From NCBI RefSeq assembly GCF_007003975.1, contig NZ_VFTC01000021.1, forward strand, positions 1 through 64,000: a stretch of 64,000 nt of DNA, in the 5' to 3' direction. A program made the position numbers and the translations under genes. The notes under the pieces are model-generated. The model was not told where the DNA came from. It worked only from the letters and a program-made list of their open reading frames with translations, and ran no database searches. Below, one piece after another: positions 17,577 through 25,797 of this stretch (position 1 is the stretch's first letter; each line of letters opens with the position of its first letter). Source of the stretch: Mesorhizobium sp. WSM4306 (GTDB lineage Bacteria; Pseudomonadota; Alphaproteobacteria; Rhizobiales; Rhizobiaceae).

Positions 17577-19007
17577 ATGCATGAGCTGGTCATCACAGGC
17601 GGACGCGTTGCGCTCGACGACGGTTGGGCTGAGTGCGATATCGGCGTTGACGACGGTCGCATCGCGGCCATTGGCAACGGCCTCTCCGGCGAGACTGTGA
17701 TCGACGCCAACAAGCGCTGGGTCATGCCCGGCGGCATCGATGCCCATTGCCATCTCGACCAGCCGGTCTGGGGCGGCGCAGGCAATGCCGACGATTTCGA
17801 GTCCGGCACCATATCGGCGGCCTTTGGCGGCACCACCTGCATCGTCCCGTTCGGCATGCCGGGTCCTGATATGTCGACGATCGGCGCGGTCGACCGCGCG
17901 CTCGATCGCGCTTCGGGCCGTGCGTTGATCGACTACGGGCTGCATGCCGTGGTGACCATGGGCACCGGCGCCGATGTCGAGCAGCAGCTCTCCGAACTTG
18001 CCGGCCGCGGCATCGCCTCGGTCAAGCTGTTCATGACCTATCAAGGCTTTGCCGTCGACGACGACCTGTTCTTCAAGGTGCTCGACACCGCTCACAATCT
18101 CGGCTGGATCGTCATGGTTCATGCCGAGAACGACGCTGCGATCCGGCGCACGCGCCAGCGGCTGATCGACCTCGGCCGCACCGACATCCGCTACCACGTC
18201 GTCGCCCACAGCGAGACCATGGAGCGCGAGGCGACGCATCGCGCGCTCGCCTTCGCCGAGATGACCGGCGCGCGCATGACCATCGTCCACGTCTCCTCCT
18301 GGCAGTCGGCGGAAGAGGTCACGCGGGCGCGCCTGCGCGGTGTGGACGCGATCGCCGAGACCTGCCCGCAATATCTCTTCATCGGTGGCGCCGATCTCGA
18401 CCGCCCGGCGCTCGATGCGGCGCGTTTCGTCTTTTCGCCGCCGCCGCGTTCGCCGCGCAGCCACGAGCATCTGTGGCAGTCGCTGACCGACGGCGGTATC
18501 GACCTCTGGTCCTCCGACCATTCGCCCTATTTCTTCGCCGATAAGGTCGGCAGGTCGCAGACACCCGGCTTTACCACCACGCTGAGCGGCATTCCCGGCA
18601 TCGAGACCCGCCTGCCGTTGTTGTTCTCCGAAGGGCTGCTGACCGGCCGGTTGACGCTCAAGCGCTATCTCGACCTCACCTCGCGCAATGCGGCTGCGAT
18701 TTATGGTCTGGCCGATCGCAAAGGCAGCATAGCGGTCGGCCTCGATGCCGACCTGGCGCTGTGGGATCCCGAAGCGACCTGGACACTCGGCCACGCCGCG
18801 CTGCATTCGCGCGTCGACTTCACGCCTTACGAGGGCAGGAGCGTGACAGGCAAGCCGACCACCGTTCTGGTGCGCGGCGTGCCGGTGATCGCCGACGGCG
18901 TGCTCAAGGCACAACCGGGTTTCGGACAATTCGTCGAGCGCACCGCCGCCGATCCGGCCCGTGCGGGAAAACCAGTCGAGGAGACGACGCCATGGCTCGA
19001 TGCCTGA
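17577..19007 (+). CDS. D-hydantoinase / dihydropyrimidinase
   Basis: 476 residues, cytosolic amidohydrolase that opens 5-substituted hydantoins or dihydropyrimidines to N-carbamoyl amino acids. All binuclear-zinc ligands are visible: His57 and His59 (HCH), carboxylated Lys150 (SVKLFMTYQ), His182 (VHAEN), His238 (IVHVSS) and Asp314 (SSDHSP). Tyr155, which stabilises the transition state in D-hydantoinase, is also present. Start at Met 17577 fits the family N-terminus, with GGGGTGG as ribosome site; an in-frame TTG at 17559 is an alternative. Its 3' end overlaps the carbamoylase gene by 16 bases, so the two catalytic steps are coupled. Confidence 0.92.
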   Translation: MHELVITGGRVALDDGWAECDIGVDDGRIAAIGNGLSGETVIDANKRWVMPGGIDAHCHLDQPVWGGAGNADDFESGTISAAFGGTTCIVPFGMPGPDMSTIGAVDRALDRASGRALIDYGLHAVVTMGTGADVEQQLSELAGRGIASVKLFMTYQGFAVDDDLFFKVLDTAHNLGWIVMVHAENDAAIRRTRQRLIDLGRTDIRYHVVAHSETMEREATHRALAFAEMTGARMTIVHVSSWQSAEEVTRARLRGVDAIAETCPQYLFIGGADLDRPALDAARFVFSPPPRSPRSHEHLWQSLTDGGIDLWSSDHSPYFFADKVGRSQTPGFTTTLSGIPGIETRLPLLFSEGLLTGRLTLKRYLDLTSRNAAAIYGLADRKGSIAVGLDADLALWDPEATWTLGHAALHSRVDFTPYEGRSVTGKPTTVLVRGVPVIADGVLKAQPGFGQFVERTAADPARAGKPVEETTPWLDA

Positions 19008-19918
19008 CCATAGCGGTCGCCCAGACCGGGCCGATCCAGCGCAGCGCAACGCGCGCCGAAACGGTCGGTCGCCTCATCCATCTGCTGGAACAATCGGCCG
19101 CAGCCGGCGCCGAGATTGCGGTGTTCCCGGAGATGGCGCTGACCACCTTCTTCCCGCGCTGGCGCATCGACGATCGGGCCGAGATCGACGCCTTCTTCGA
19201 AAGCGCAATGCCCGGTCCGGAGACGCAGCGTCTCTACGATGTGGCAGCCCGCCTGAAGATCGGCTTCGCATTGGGCTATTGTGAACTCGCTAGGGAAGAC
19301 GGCCGCACGCGCCATTTCAACACCATGGATTTGGTCGGCCCGGACGGACGCTTCATCGGCCGCTATCGCAAGATGCATGTGCCGGGTTCGGCCGAACCGG
19401 AAGAAGGCATCACCACGCATCTGGAGCGGCGCTATTTCGAGCCGGGCAATCTCGGCTTTCCCGTCTTCGACTATGGCGGCGTGCGTGTCGGCATGGCGAT
19501 CTGCAACGACCGCCGCTGGCCGGAAACCTATCGCATGCTCTGCCTCAACGGCGCCGAGGTGGCGCTGCTCGGCTACAACACGCCGCTGCTACTCGATGAA
19601 GCGCCCGCGCTGGCGCATCTGAGAATGTTCCACAACCATCTGCCGATGCAGGCCGGCGCCTATCAGAACACGCTGTGGGTGGCCGCCGCCGCCAAGGCGG
19701 GCCTTGAAGACGGCCAGGCGCTGATCGGCGGCTCCTGCATCATCGCGCCGACCGGCGAGATCGCCACCCAGACGATTTCGCTCGGCGATGAGGTCATCGT
19801 CCATCGCGCCGACCTCGATCTCATCGCCACCTGCCGCAAGGTGAATTTCGACTTCGCGCTCTACCGCCGCCCGGATCAATATCGCTTGATCAGCGAGCCC
19901 GTCGGTTCGCATGTCTGA
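18992..19918 (+). CDS. N-carbamoyl-D-amino acid hydrolase (nitrilase superfamily)
   Basis: 308 residues, matching the about 304 of characterised D-carbamoylases. The catalytic triad is Glu47 (FPEMALTTFFPRW), Lys127 (YRKMHVPG) and Cys171 (AICNDRRWPETYR). The FFPRW and CNDRRWPE stretches are distinctive for N-carbamoyl-D-amino acid amidohydrolase rather than other nitrilases. It releases CO2 and ammonia from the hydantoinase product, leaving a D-amino acid. The start at 18992 has GAGGAG upstream and lies inside the hydantoinase gene. Its end overlaps the FrhB-like gene by 8 bases. Confidence 0.92.
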   Translation: MARCLTIAVAQTGPIQRSATRAETVGRLIHLLEQSAAAGAEIAVFPEMALTTFFPRWRIDDRAEIDAFFESAMPGPETQRLYDVAARLKIGFALGYCELAREDGRTRHFNTMDLVGPDGRFIGRYRKMHVPGSAEPEEGITTHLERRYFEPGNLGFPVFDYGGVRVGMAICNDRRWPETYRMLCLNGAEVALLGYNTPLLLDEAPALAHLRMFHNHLPMQAGAYQNTLWVAAAAKAGLEDGQALIGGSCIIAPTGEIATQTISLGDEVIVHRADLDLIATCRKVNFDFALYRRPDQYRLISEPVGSHV

Positions 19919-21236
19919 TTTGGGCCGCGTTCCATCCGCCGCGTGCGTCGCGGCGCCGCTCCCGCTATCGCTCGACGAGATCGTGGAGAATGGGCTTTGC
20001 ATCGGTTGCGGGCTTTGCCGGTCACTGGCCGGCCCGAAAGAAGTCGAGATGGTCATGACGCCGGAAGGGCGTCTTCGGCCGGTCGCTCACAAGGTGCTGA
20101 GCCATTCGACCTTGACGCGGATCAACGCCGTCTGTCCGGGAACGCGGATCGCAGGACCACCCCGGGCGCAGACAGATAGCGCGGCGCTGACCGACACAGT
20201 GTGGGGGCCTGCCGAGCGGGTCAGCCTTGGCTATGCCGGAGACCCGGCGGTGCGGTTCCAGGCATCGAGCGGCGGCGTGTTGACGGCGCTTGGCCAGTTC
20301 CTGCTGACGTCCGGCCGCGTCAACTTCGTCCTGCACGTCTCGGCGTCGCGAACCGCGCCGATGCGCAGCGAGCGGCGCTTGAGCTTCGATGCCGCGTCGG
20401 TTCTCGAAAGCGCCGGCTCGCGCTACGGGCCGGTCGCGCCGCTTGAGGATTTCAGCGAGATCCTCGCTCGCGGCGAACCCTTCGCGCTGATCGCCAAGCC
20501 TTGCGACGTCACTGCCGTTCGCAATCTGGCTCGGCACGATCCGCGCGTCGATAAATACATGAGCTATGCGCTCGCTTTCGTCTGCGGCGGCGCGTCCGAC
20601 CTGTCGAAATCCGAGCAGGTGCTGCAGCGCTTCGGTCTGACCGAGGACGAACTCGCGCTGTTCCGCTACCGCGGCTACGGCAATCCCGGCCTCAACCGGA
20701 TCGAGACCAGAGATGGCCGCGCCTTCCAGCTCAGCTACCGCCAGCTGTGGGAGGACGAGGACAAATGGATGATCCAGCCGCGCTGCAAGATCTGTCCCGA
20801 CGCCATCGGCCAGGTCGCCGACATCGTCGCGTCCGACGCCTGGCTGAATGGCGGGCCGGCGGTCGATGACGAAGCCCTCAACGGCATCATCGTGCGCACC
20901 CCGCGTGGCATGGAGCTGTTCGCCGCGGCCGTCGCAGCCGGCGCATTGGCGATCAAGCGCGAGACCAGCTTTGCCGAACTTGGCGAACTGCAGTCGCATC
21001 AGACGCGCAAGCGCCGCGCCGTCTGGGCGCGGCTGAAAGGCATCGAGATTGCCGGCAAGCCGGTGCCTGTCGTGACCGATCTTGCGCTGGAGGATTGCGC
21101 TCGGCAGAACACGCCGGCCGACAATCTCTCCGAAGGCCGCGGCGCCCGCGACCGCGCCAAACGCGGGAGGCTGGGCGAACCGCGACCGGTGGCACGCCTG
21201 AACGAAACAGCCATGGTCAAGGATGGATGTGCATGA
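19911..21236 (+). CDS. FrhB/FdhB-like iron-sulfur flavoprotein (coenzyme F420 hydrogenase beta-subunit family)
   Basis: 441 residues. The N-terminal motif CIGCGLC (Cys30, 33, 36) with Cys75 in AVCPG can bind one [4Fe-4S] cluster. SSGGVLTAL (119-127), KPCDV (Cys198), FVCGG (Cys225) and RCKICPD....ADI (Cys292, 295) are the conserved blocks of the FrhB_FdhB superfamily. Relatives use F420, ferredoxin or NADPH to move electrons; examples are F420 hydrogenase beta subunit and plant hydroxymethyl-chlorophyll a reductase. The last 80 residues are basic, low in complexity and outside the family. It lies between carbamoylase and D-amino-acid dehydrogenase genes, so it is a candidate electron partner of the latter (inference). 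Confidence 0.8.
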   Translation: MSDLGRVPSAACVAAPLPLSLDEIVENGLCIGCGLCRSLAGPKEVEMVMTPEGRLRPVAHKVLSHSTLTRINAVCPGTRIAGPPRAQTDSAALTDTVWGPAERVSLGYAGDPAVRFQASSGGVLTALGQFLLTSGRVNFVLHVSASRTAPMRSERRLSFDAASVLESAGSRYGPVAPLEDFSEILARGEPFALIAKPCDVTAVRNLARHDPRVDKYMSYALAFVCGGASDLSKSEQVLQRFGLTEDELALFRYRGYGNPGLNRIETRDGRAFQLSYRQLWEDEDKWMIQPRCKICPDAIGQVADIVASDAWLNGGPAVDDEALNGIIVRTPRGMELFAAAVAAGALAIKRETSFAELGELQSHQTRKRRAVWARLKGIEIAGKPVPVVTDLALEDCARQNTPADNLSEGRGARDRAKRGRLGEPRPVARLNETAMVKDGCA

Positions 21237-22387
21237 GCGAGCAGACCGATGCGATCGTCATTGGCGGCGGCATGGCTGGCGCCGGCGCTGCTTTCGAGAT
21301 CAGCCGTACGGCCAAGGTGGTGCTGCTCGAGCGCGAAAACCATTGCGGCTACCACACCACCGGCCGCTCGGCGGCAAGCTTTACCGAAAACTACGGCAAC
21401 GGCGTCATCCGCCGCATCGTGCTTGCAAGCCGGTCGTTCCTGGCCGAACCGCCGGCCGGCTTTTCCGATTATCCGCTGCTGAGCAAGCGCGGCATGATCA
21501 CGGTCGCGCGGGAAGATCAACTCGACCTTTTGCGCGAAGATCTGGAGGCGGCTCAAGCGCTGGTTCCGTCCATCGTCGCCATGACGCCCGCCGAGGCGAT
21601 CCAGCGCGTGCCGGTGCTGCGCGCCGACTATCTCGCCGGTGCCTATATCGAGCCGCATTCGATGGACATCGACGTCAACGGCCTGCACCAGGGTTTTCTG
21701 CGCGGCGCTCGTGCACGAGGCGCCAGGATCGTCACCAACGCCGACGTCAAGCTGATCGACCGGCAAGGCGGCCAATGGCGGGTCGAAACCCCTGCGGGAA
21801 CCTTCCTTGCGCCGCGCATCGTCAATGCCGCCGGCGCCTGGGGCGATGAGATTGCCGTCATGGCCGGCGTCCGCCCCGTCGGCCTGCAGCCGAAGCGCCG
21901 CACCGCCTTCAACATCCCCGCACCTGCGGGCGTCGACATATCGGACTGGCCGCTGGTCAACGATGTCGGCGCCGAGTTCTACTTCAAGCCGGATGCCGGG
22001 CAACTCTTCGTCTCGCCGGCCGATGCGACGCTGTCGCCGCCGATGGATGCCTATGCCGAGGACATCGACGTCGCCATCGGCGCTGAGCGTCTCGAAAGGG
22101 CCACCACCATCGAGGTGCAGCGCGTGTCGCGCTCCTGGGCCGGCCTCCGCACCTTCGTCACCGACGGTTCGCCCGTCGTCGGCCCCGATGACGAAGTGCC
22201 GGATTTCGTCTGGCTGGTCGGACAGGGCGGCTACGGCATCAAGACCTCGCCGGCACTGTCGCGCATCTGCGCCAGCCTGATCGCCGGCGGCGGCATGCCG
22301 GATGATGTCGCGCGGCAAGGGGTGTCGCTCGACGATCTCACGCCACACCGGCTGCGCGTGTCTCAATCCGCGCGGGTTGCTTCATGA
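21233..22387 (+). CDS. D-arginine dehydrogenase-like FAD-dependent D-amino acid dehydrogenase
   Basis: 384 residues. FAD motif VIGGGMAGAGAAFE at residues 9-22; then GYHTTGRSAASF, NAAGAWGDEIAVMAGVRP, GLQPKRRTAF, KPDAGQLFVSPA, SWAGLRTFVTDGSP and QGGYGIKTSPA. From memory, each block is close to the corresponding block of Pseudomonas aeruginosa D-arginine dehydrogenase (DauA). It should oxidise D-amino acids to 2-imino acids without using oxygen, passing electrons to an unidentified acceptor. The ATG overlaps the preceding stop (ATGA). Context (D-carbamoylase upstream, RidA in the operon) supports this assignment. Confidence 0.85.
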   Translation: MSEQTDAIVIGGGMAGAGAAFEISRTAKVVLLERENHCGYHTTGRSAASFTENYGNGVIRRIVLASRSFLAEPPAGFSDYPLLSKRGMITVAREDQLDLLREDLEAAQALVPSIVAMTPAEAIQRVPVLRADYLAGAYIEPHSMDIDVNGLHQGFLRGARARGARIVTNADVKLIDRQGGQWRVETPAGTFLAPRIVNAAGAWGDEIAVMAGVRPVGLQPKRRTAFNIPAPAGVDISDWPLVNDVGAEFYFKPDAGQLFVSPADATLSPPMDAYAEDIDVAIGAERLERATTIEVQRVSRSWAGLRTFVTDGSPVVGPDDEVPDFVWLVGQGGYGIKTSPALSRICASLIAGGGMPDDVARQGVSLDDLTPHRLRVSQSARVAS

Positions 22388-23661
22388 GCGATGCCGGACT
22401 GACGGCCGGTGGCGTTCTGGCCGGGCACCTGCTGGAGACGCTGGCGCAAGCCACCACCGATGCGCCGGGCATCACGCGCGTCGCCTACGGACCCGGCGAG
22501 CGCTTTGCCCACGCTCTCATGCGCGAGGAAGCGGAAAAGCTCGGCGCCGTCGCGCGCGTCGATGCCGCCGGCAATCTCTATTTGACGCGGAGAGGTCGCG
22601 ACCCGGCCCTGCCGGCGATCGTCATCGGCTCCCATCTCGACAGCGTGCCGCATGGCGGCAATTTCGACGGCGCCGCCGGCGTCGTGGCCGGGCTTGCAGT
22701 GATAGCCGAACTGGTCGGGCAAGGCATCGAATTGCCGCGCGATCTGATCGTTCTGGTCACGCGTGCCGAAGAGGCAGTGTGGTTTCCGCTGTCGTACCCG
22801 GGTAGCCAGGCAGCACTCGGACTGCTTGCCCCGGCAGCGCTGGATGCGAAGCGCTCGGACAGTGGCCGCAGCCTGGCCGATCACATGCGCGAGGAGGGTT
22901 TCGATCCCGACGCCGTGCGGCGTGGCGTGCCGGGCATCGATGCCTCTCGCATCTCCGCTTTCGTCGAAGTGCACATCGAACAAGGCCCGCGCCTGGTCGC
23001 AGCCGGCGTGCCGGTCGGTATTGTCACCGGCATCGCCGGTGGGTTCCGCTATGTAGACGCCAAGTGCCTTGGCGCTTACGCCCATTCCGGGGCCGAGCCG
23101 CGCTTTGCCCGGCATGACAGCGTGCTCGGTTTCGCCGACCTGGTCGCCGGCCTCGAGTCGGAATGGGACGCGCTCGAGCGCGAGGGGCACGAGGCGACCA
23201 TCACCTTCGGCCGCGTGCAGTCCGACCCCTCGCAACATGGCGGCAGCCGCGTGCTCGGCGAGCTCGGTTTCACCCTCGACGTGCGCAGCGCCGATGATGC
23301 CGTGTTGGAGCGGATCGAGGCGCGGCTGCACGCGCTCTTAGCCGAGATCGGCGCCAGGCGCGACGTCACGTTCGAGGCCGGGCCGCGCTTCACCTGGGAG
23401 CCCGCTACCATGTCGCCGGCGCTGATCGCAAGGTTGGACCGCGCCGCCGCTGATTTGCAGATGCAGGCGCCGCATGTGCCGAGCGGGGCAGGGCACGACG
23501 CAGCCACCTTTGCCGGCGCCGATATTCCGACCGCGATGCTCTTCGTGCGCAACGAGAACGGCAGCCACAATCCGCATGAAGCGATGGAGATCGCCGACCT
23601 CGATCGGGTGATCCGTCTGCTCCTGCGCTTCGTCACCGATTTCGACAAGGACCAGCCATGA
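22384..23661 (+). CDS. M20-family N-carbamoyl-L-amino acid hydrolase / allantoate amidohydrolase-type enzyme
   Basis: 425 residues, Zn/Mn-dependent amidase of the HyuC/AllC group. Metal ligands are His84 (GSHLDSVPHGG), bridging Asp95 (GNFDG), Glu129-Glu130, a His in EVHIEQGP and the late His in SGAGHDAATFA. The segment after the Glu pair reads AVWFPLSYPGS; relatives usually read GxRFxxxxxGS, so the substrate pocket differs. It would cleave N-carbamoyl-L-amino acids, ureidoglycine-type substrates or similar. In an operon that already encodes a D-carbamoylase it either broadens stereochemistry or acts on another ureide. The ATG overlaps the upstream stop. Confidence 0.85.
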   Translation: MSDAGLTAGGVLAGHLLETLAQATTDAPGITRVAYGPGERFAHALMREEAEKLGAVARVDAAGNLYLTRRGRDPALPAIVIGSHLDSVPHGGNFDGAAGVVAGLAVIAELVGQGIELPRDLIVLVTRAEEAVWFPLSYPGSQAALGLLAPAALDAKRSDSGRSLADHMREEGFDPDAVRRGVPGIDASRISAFVEVHIEQGPRLVAAGVPVGIVTGIAGGFRYVDAKCLGAYAHSGAEPRFARHDSVLGFADLVAGLESEWDALEREGHEATITFGRVQSDPSQHGGSRVLGELGFTLDVRSADDAVLERIEARLHALLAEIGARRDVTFEAGPRFTWEPATMSPALIARLDRAAADLQMQAPHVPSGAGHDAATFAGADIPTAMLFVRNENGSHNPHEAMEIADLDRVIRLLLRFVTDFDKDQP

Positions 23662-24317
23662 ACCGCGCCGCCTTGCTCGTCATCGACCTGCAGAACGAAT
23701 ATCGCCCGGGCGCCGCCTGGCCGGTTGCCGGCTACGACGCCGTGCTCACCAACGCCGCCAGTCTGATCGAAGCCGCCCGCGCCGCCGGCATTCCGGTCAT
23801 CCATGCGCAGGCCTGGGTGAAGCCGGAAGAGCGCGCCGGCTACGCCAGGCAGGAAGAGATCGTGACCGAGGAATTTCGCTCCGCCGTGGCGGGTAGCGAG
23901 GGCGCCGACATCTGCGCCGAAGTCGCGGCGCTGCCTGGCGATATCGTCATCCACAAGCACTGGCCGAGCTCCTTTCGTCGCACCGATCTTTCGCAGCGGC
24001 TTGCTGATCTCAAGATCGAAAACCTTGTTGTCACCGGCGTGCTCACCGACAGCTGTGTCACCGAAAGCGTGTTCGACGCGGTCTATCAGGGGTTTCGCGT
24101 CTGGCTGGTCAAGGACGCCTGCGGCAGCATGAGCGAGGCCATGCACCGCACCGGCATGCTCGACATGGCCAACCGCCTCTATGGCGGCGGCATCCTGCGC
24201 ATGGCTGAGGCGCTGAAGGCGCTCGCCGGTCAGAGTTTCGACGGCTGGCGCTGCACAAGGCCGGTCGAGTTCGTCTACACGCTGGAGACGGTCGACAGCC
24301 TCTACGAAGCGCTGTGA
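23658..24317 (+). CDS. isochorismatase-fold cysteine hydrolase (N-carbamoylsarcosine amidase-like)
   Basis: 219 residues. The Asp-Lys-Cys triad is visible: Asp10 (LLVIDLQNEY), Lys100 (VIHKHWPSSF) and Cys133 (TGVLTDSCVTES). A cis-peptide-type VLTD precedes the Cys. The family includes N-carbamoylsarcosine amidase, ureidoacrylate amidohydrolase, biuret hydrolase and nicotinamidase. In this operon an N-carbamoyl amide is the natural guess. It is the last gene of the 17202-24317 operon, its ATG overlaps the preceding stop, and its 3' end overlaps the convergent D-aminoacylase gene by 16 bases, so no separate terminator exists between them. Confidence 0.85.
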   Translation: MNRAALLVIDLQNEYRPGAAWPVAGYDAVLTNAASLIEAARAAGIPVIHAQAWVKPEERAGYARQEEIVTEEFRSAVAGSEGADICAEVAALPGDIVIHKHWPSSFRRTDLSQRLADLKIENLVVTGVLTDSCVTESVFDAVYQGFRVWLVKDACGSMSEAMHRTGMLDMANRLYGGGILRMAEALKALAGQSFDGWRCTRPVEFVYTLETVDSLYEAL

Positions 24318-25792
24318 TCCGCGCCGCAGCCGCACGCGCTTCTGACGATCGTCTTTGAGGCAGCGGGCTTGAGCACCACACCCGGCAGTACGCCGGTCGC
24401 CTTTCCGTCACTCCACACGGACACGCCGTTGACGAAGACATGCTCGATCCCGGCGGCAGGCTGGCGCGGCTCTTCGAAGGTCGCGGTGTCGATGATCGTC
24501 TGCGGATCGAAGATCGTCAGGTCGGCGAAATTGCCGACCGCCAGCGTGCCGCGCTGCGCGATGCCGAATTCAAGCGCCGGAAGCCCGGTCATCCGGAACA
24601 CCGCCTCTTCCAGGCTGAACAGGCCGACATCCCTGGCATAGTGGCCGAGCACTCGCGGAAATGTCCCCCACAGGCGCGGATGCGGGTGGATGTCGTGCGG
24701 CAGGCCATCCGAACCGATCATCGTGCGCGGATGCGCGATGATGGTGCGAACATCCGTCTCGTCTAGCTGGAAATAGACCGCGCCCGCCGGCAGCAGGCGC
24801 TCACCAGCCTCGCGCTCGCTGCAATTCCATTCGCGCGCAATGTCGGCGATCTCGCGACGCGCCATTTCGGGGTGCGGCGTGGACCAGGTGATGAGGATCT
24901 TCAGCCCGGTGTCGCAGCGCTCCAGCCGCAGCACGGTCGAGCTCGCGGCATAGGGATAGACATCCATGCCGATATCCATCGTTTCGCGCGCCTGGTCTAT
25001 CCGCTGGAGGGAAGGTCCGCTCTTGCCGAAATTGGCACGGCCCGTGCATTGGTGATGTGAGATGAACAGCTTGCCGCCGGCATGGCCGGCGATGTCGATG
25101 GCCTCCTCGATCGCCTCATCCATGGTCTCGAAATAGTTGCGGGTATGGGTGACATAAGGTCCGCCGAGACCCGCCGCCGTAGCCGCCAGCGCCTTCACTT
25201 CTTCGGTCGAGGAGTTGACGGCTGGCGGATAGTCGAGCCCGGTGCTGAGCCCGAACGCGCCTTCGGCCATCGCCTCAGCGACCGCCTCCTGCATCGCCGC
25301 CGTCTCCGCCTCGTTTGCGGCCCGGTCGGTTACCGGCATGCAGCGCTGGCGCAATGTGGTGTGGCCGACGAGCAAGGCCGCGTTGGTGGCGATGCCGCGC
25401 TTCTTCAGTTCAGTGACATAGTCGGCGAAACGGTCGAAACGAAAATTCTCCTGGCCGCCGACCAGCGTGAAGGGCGGCGGCGGTGCACGATCCAGCAGCA
25501 AAGGCGCGAGGCTGATGCCGCAATTGCCGGCGATCACCGTCGTCACCCCCTGGCTGATCTTCGGCACCATGCCGTCAGGCGCCAGCAGCGCACCGTCATC
25601 ATGTGTGTGCACATCGATGAAGCCCGGCGCGACAATCTTGCCGGCGGCGTCGACCTCCTGCTTGCCATGCGCATTGGCCAGGTCGCCGATGGCGGCGATC
25701 CTGTCGCCGTCTGTGGCGACGTCAGCCTCGAAGCGATCGGAACCGTCGCCTGAAATCAGCGTCGCATGGCGGATGACGAGATCGTATGGCAT
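24302..25792 (-). CDS. D-aminoacylase (N-acyl-D-amino-acid deacylase) family amidohydrolase
   Basis: 496 residues. Metal sites HTHDD (His62, His64, Asp65) and the metal-binding Cys91 in GNCGIS are hallmarks of D-aminoacylases, as are YVTHTRNY, FISHHQCTG, IGSDGLPHD and HPRLWGTFPRVL. The enzyme removes the acyl group from N-acyl-D-amino acids in the cytosol. This gives a second source of D-amino acid for the flavoenzyme at 21233-22387. It is last in a five-gene minus operon, 5 bases after the MttB-like gene, and converges with the hydantoin operon. Confidence 0.9.
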   Translation of the reverse strand: MPYDLVIRHATLISGDGSDRFEADVATDGDRIAAIGDLANAHGKQEVDAAGKIVAPGFIDVHTHDDGALLAPDGMVPKISQGVTTVIAGNCGISLAPLLLDRAPPPPFTLVGGQENFRFDRFADYVTELKKRGIATNAALLVGHTTLRQRCMPVTDRAANEAETAAMQEAVAEAMAEGAFGLSTGLDYPPAVNSSTEEVKALAATAAGLGGPYVTHTRNYFETMDEAIEEAIDIAGHAGGKLFISHHQCTGRANFGKSGPSLQRIDQARETMDIGMDVYPYAASSTVLRLERCDTGLKILITWSTPHPEMARREIADIAREWNCSEREAGERLLPAGAVYFQLDETDVRTIIAHPRTMIGSDGLPHDIHPHPRLWGTFPRVLGHYARDVGLFSLEEAVFRMTGLPALEFGIAQRGTLAVGNFADLTIFDPQTIIDTATFEEPRQPAAGIEHVFVNGVSVWSDGKATGVLPGVVLKPAASKTIVRSACGCGADHSAS

Positions 25793-25797
25793 TGCTG

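Noticed and set aside
17202..24317. creatinine / N-methylhydantoin degradation as the operon's function
   Set aside because: An isochorismatase-fold amidase and nearby sarcosine-type enzyme fit, but no ATP-dependent N-methylhydantoinase or creatinine deaminase is present, and the D-carbamoylase and DauA-like enzyme point to D-amino acids instead.
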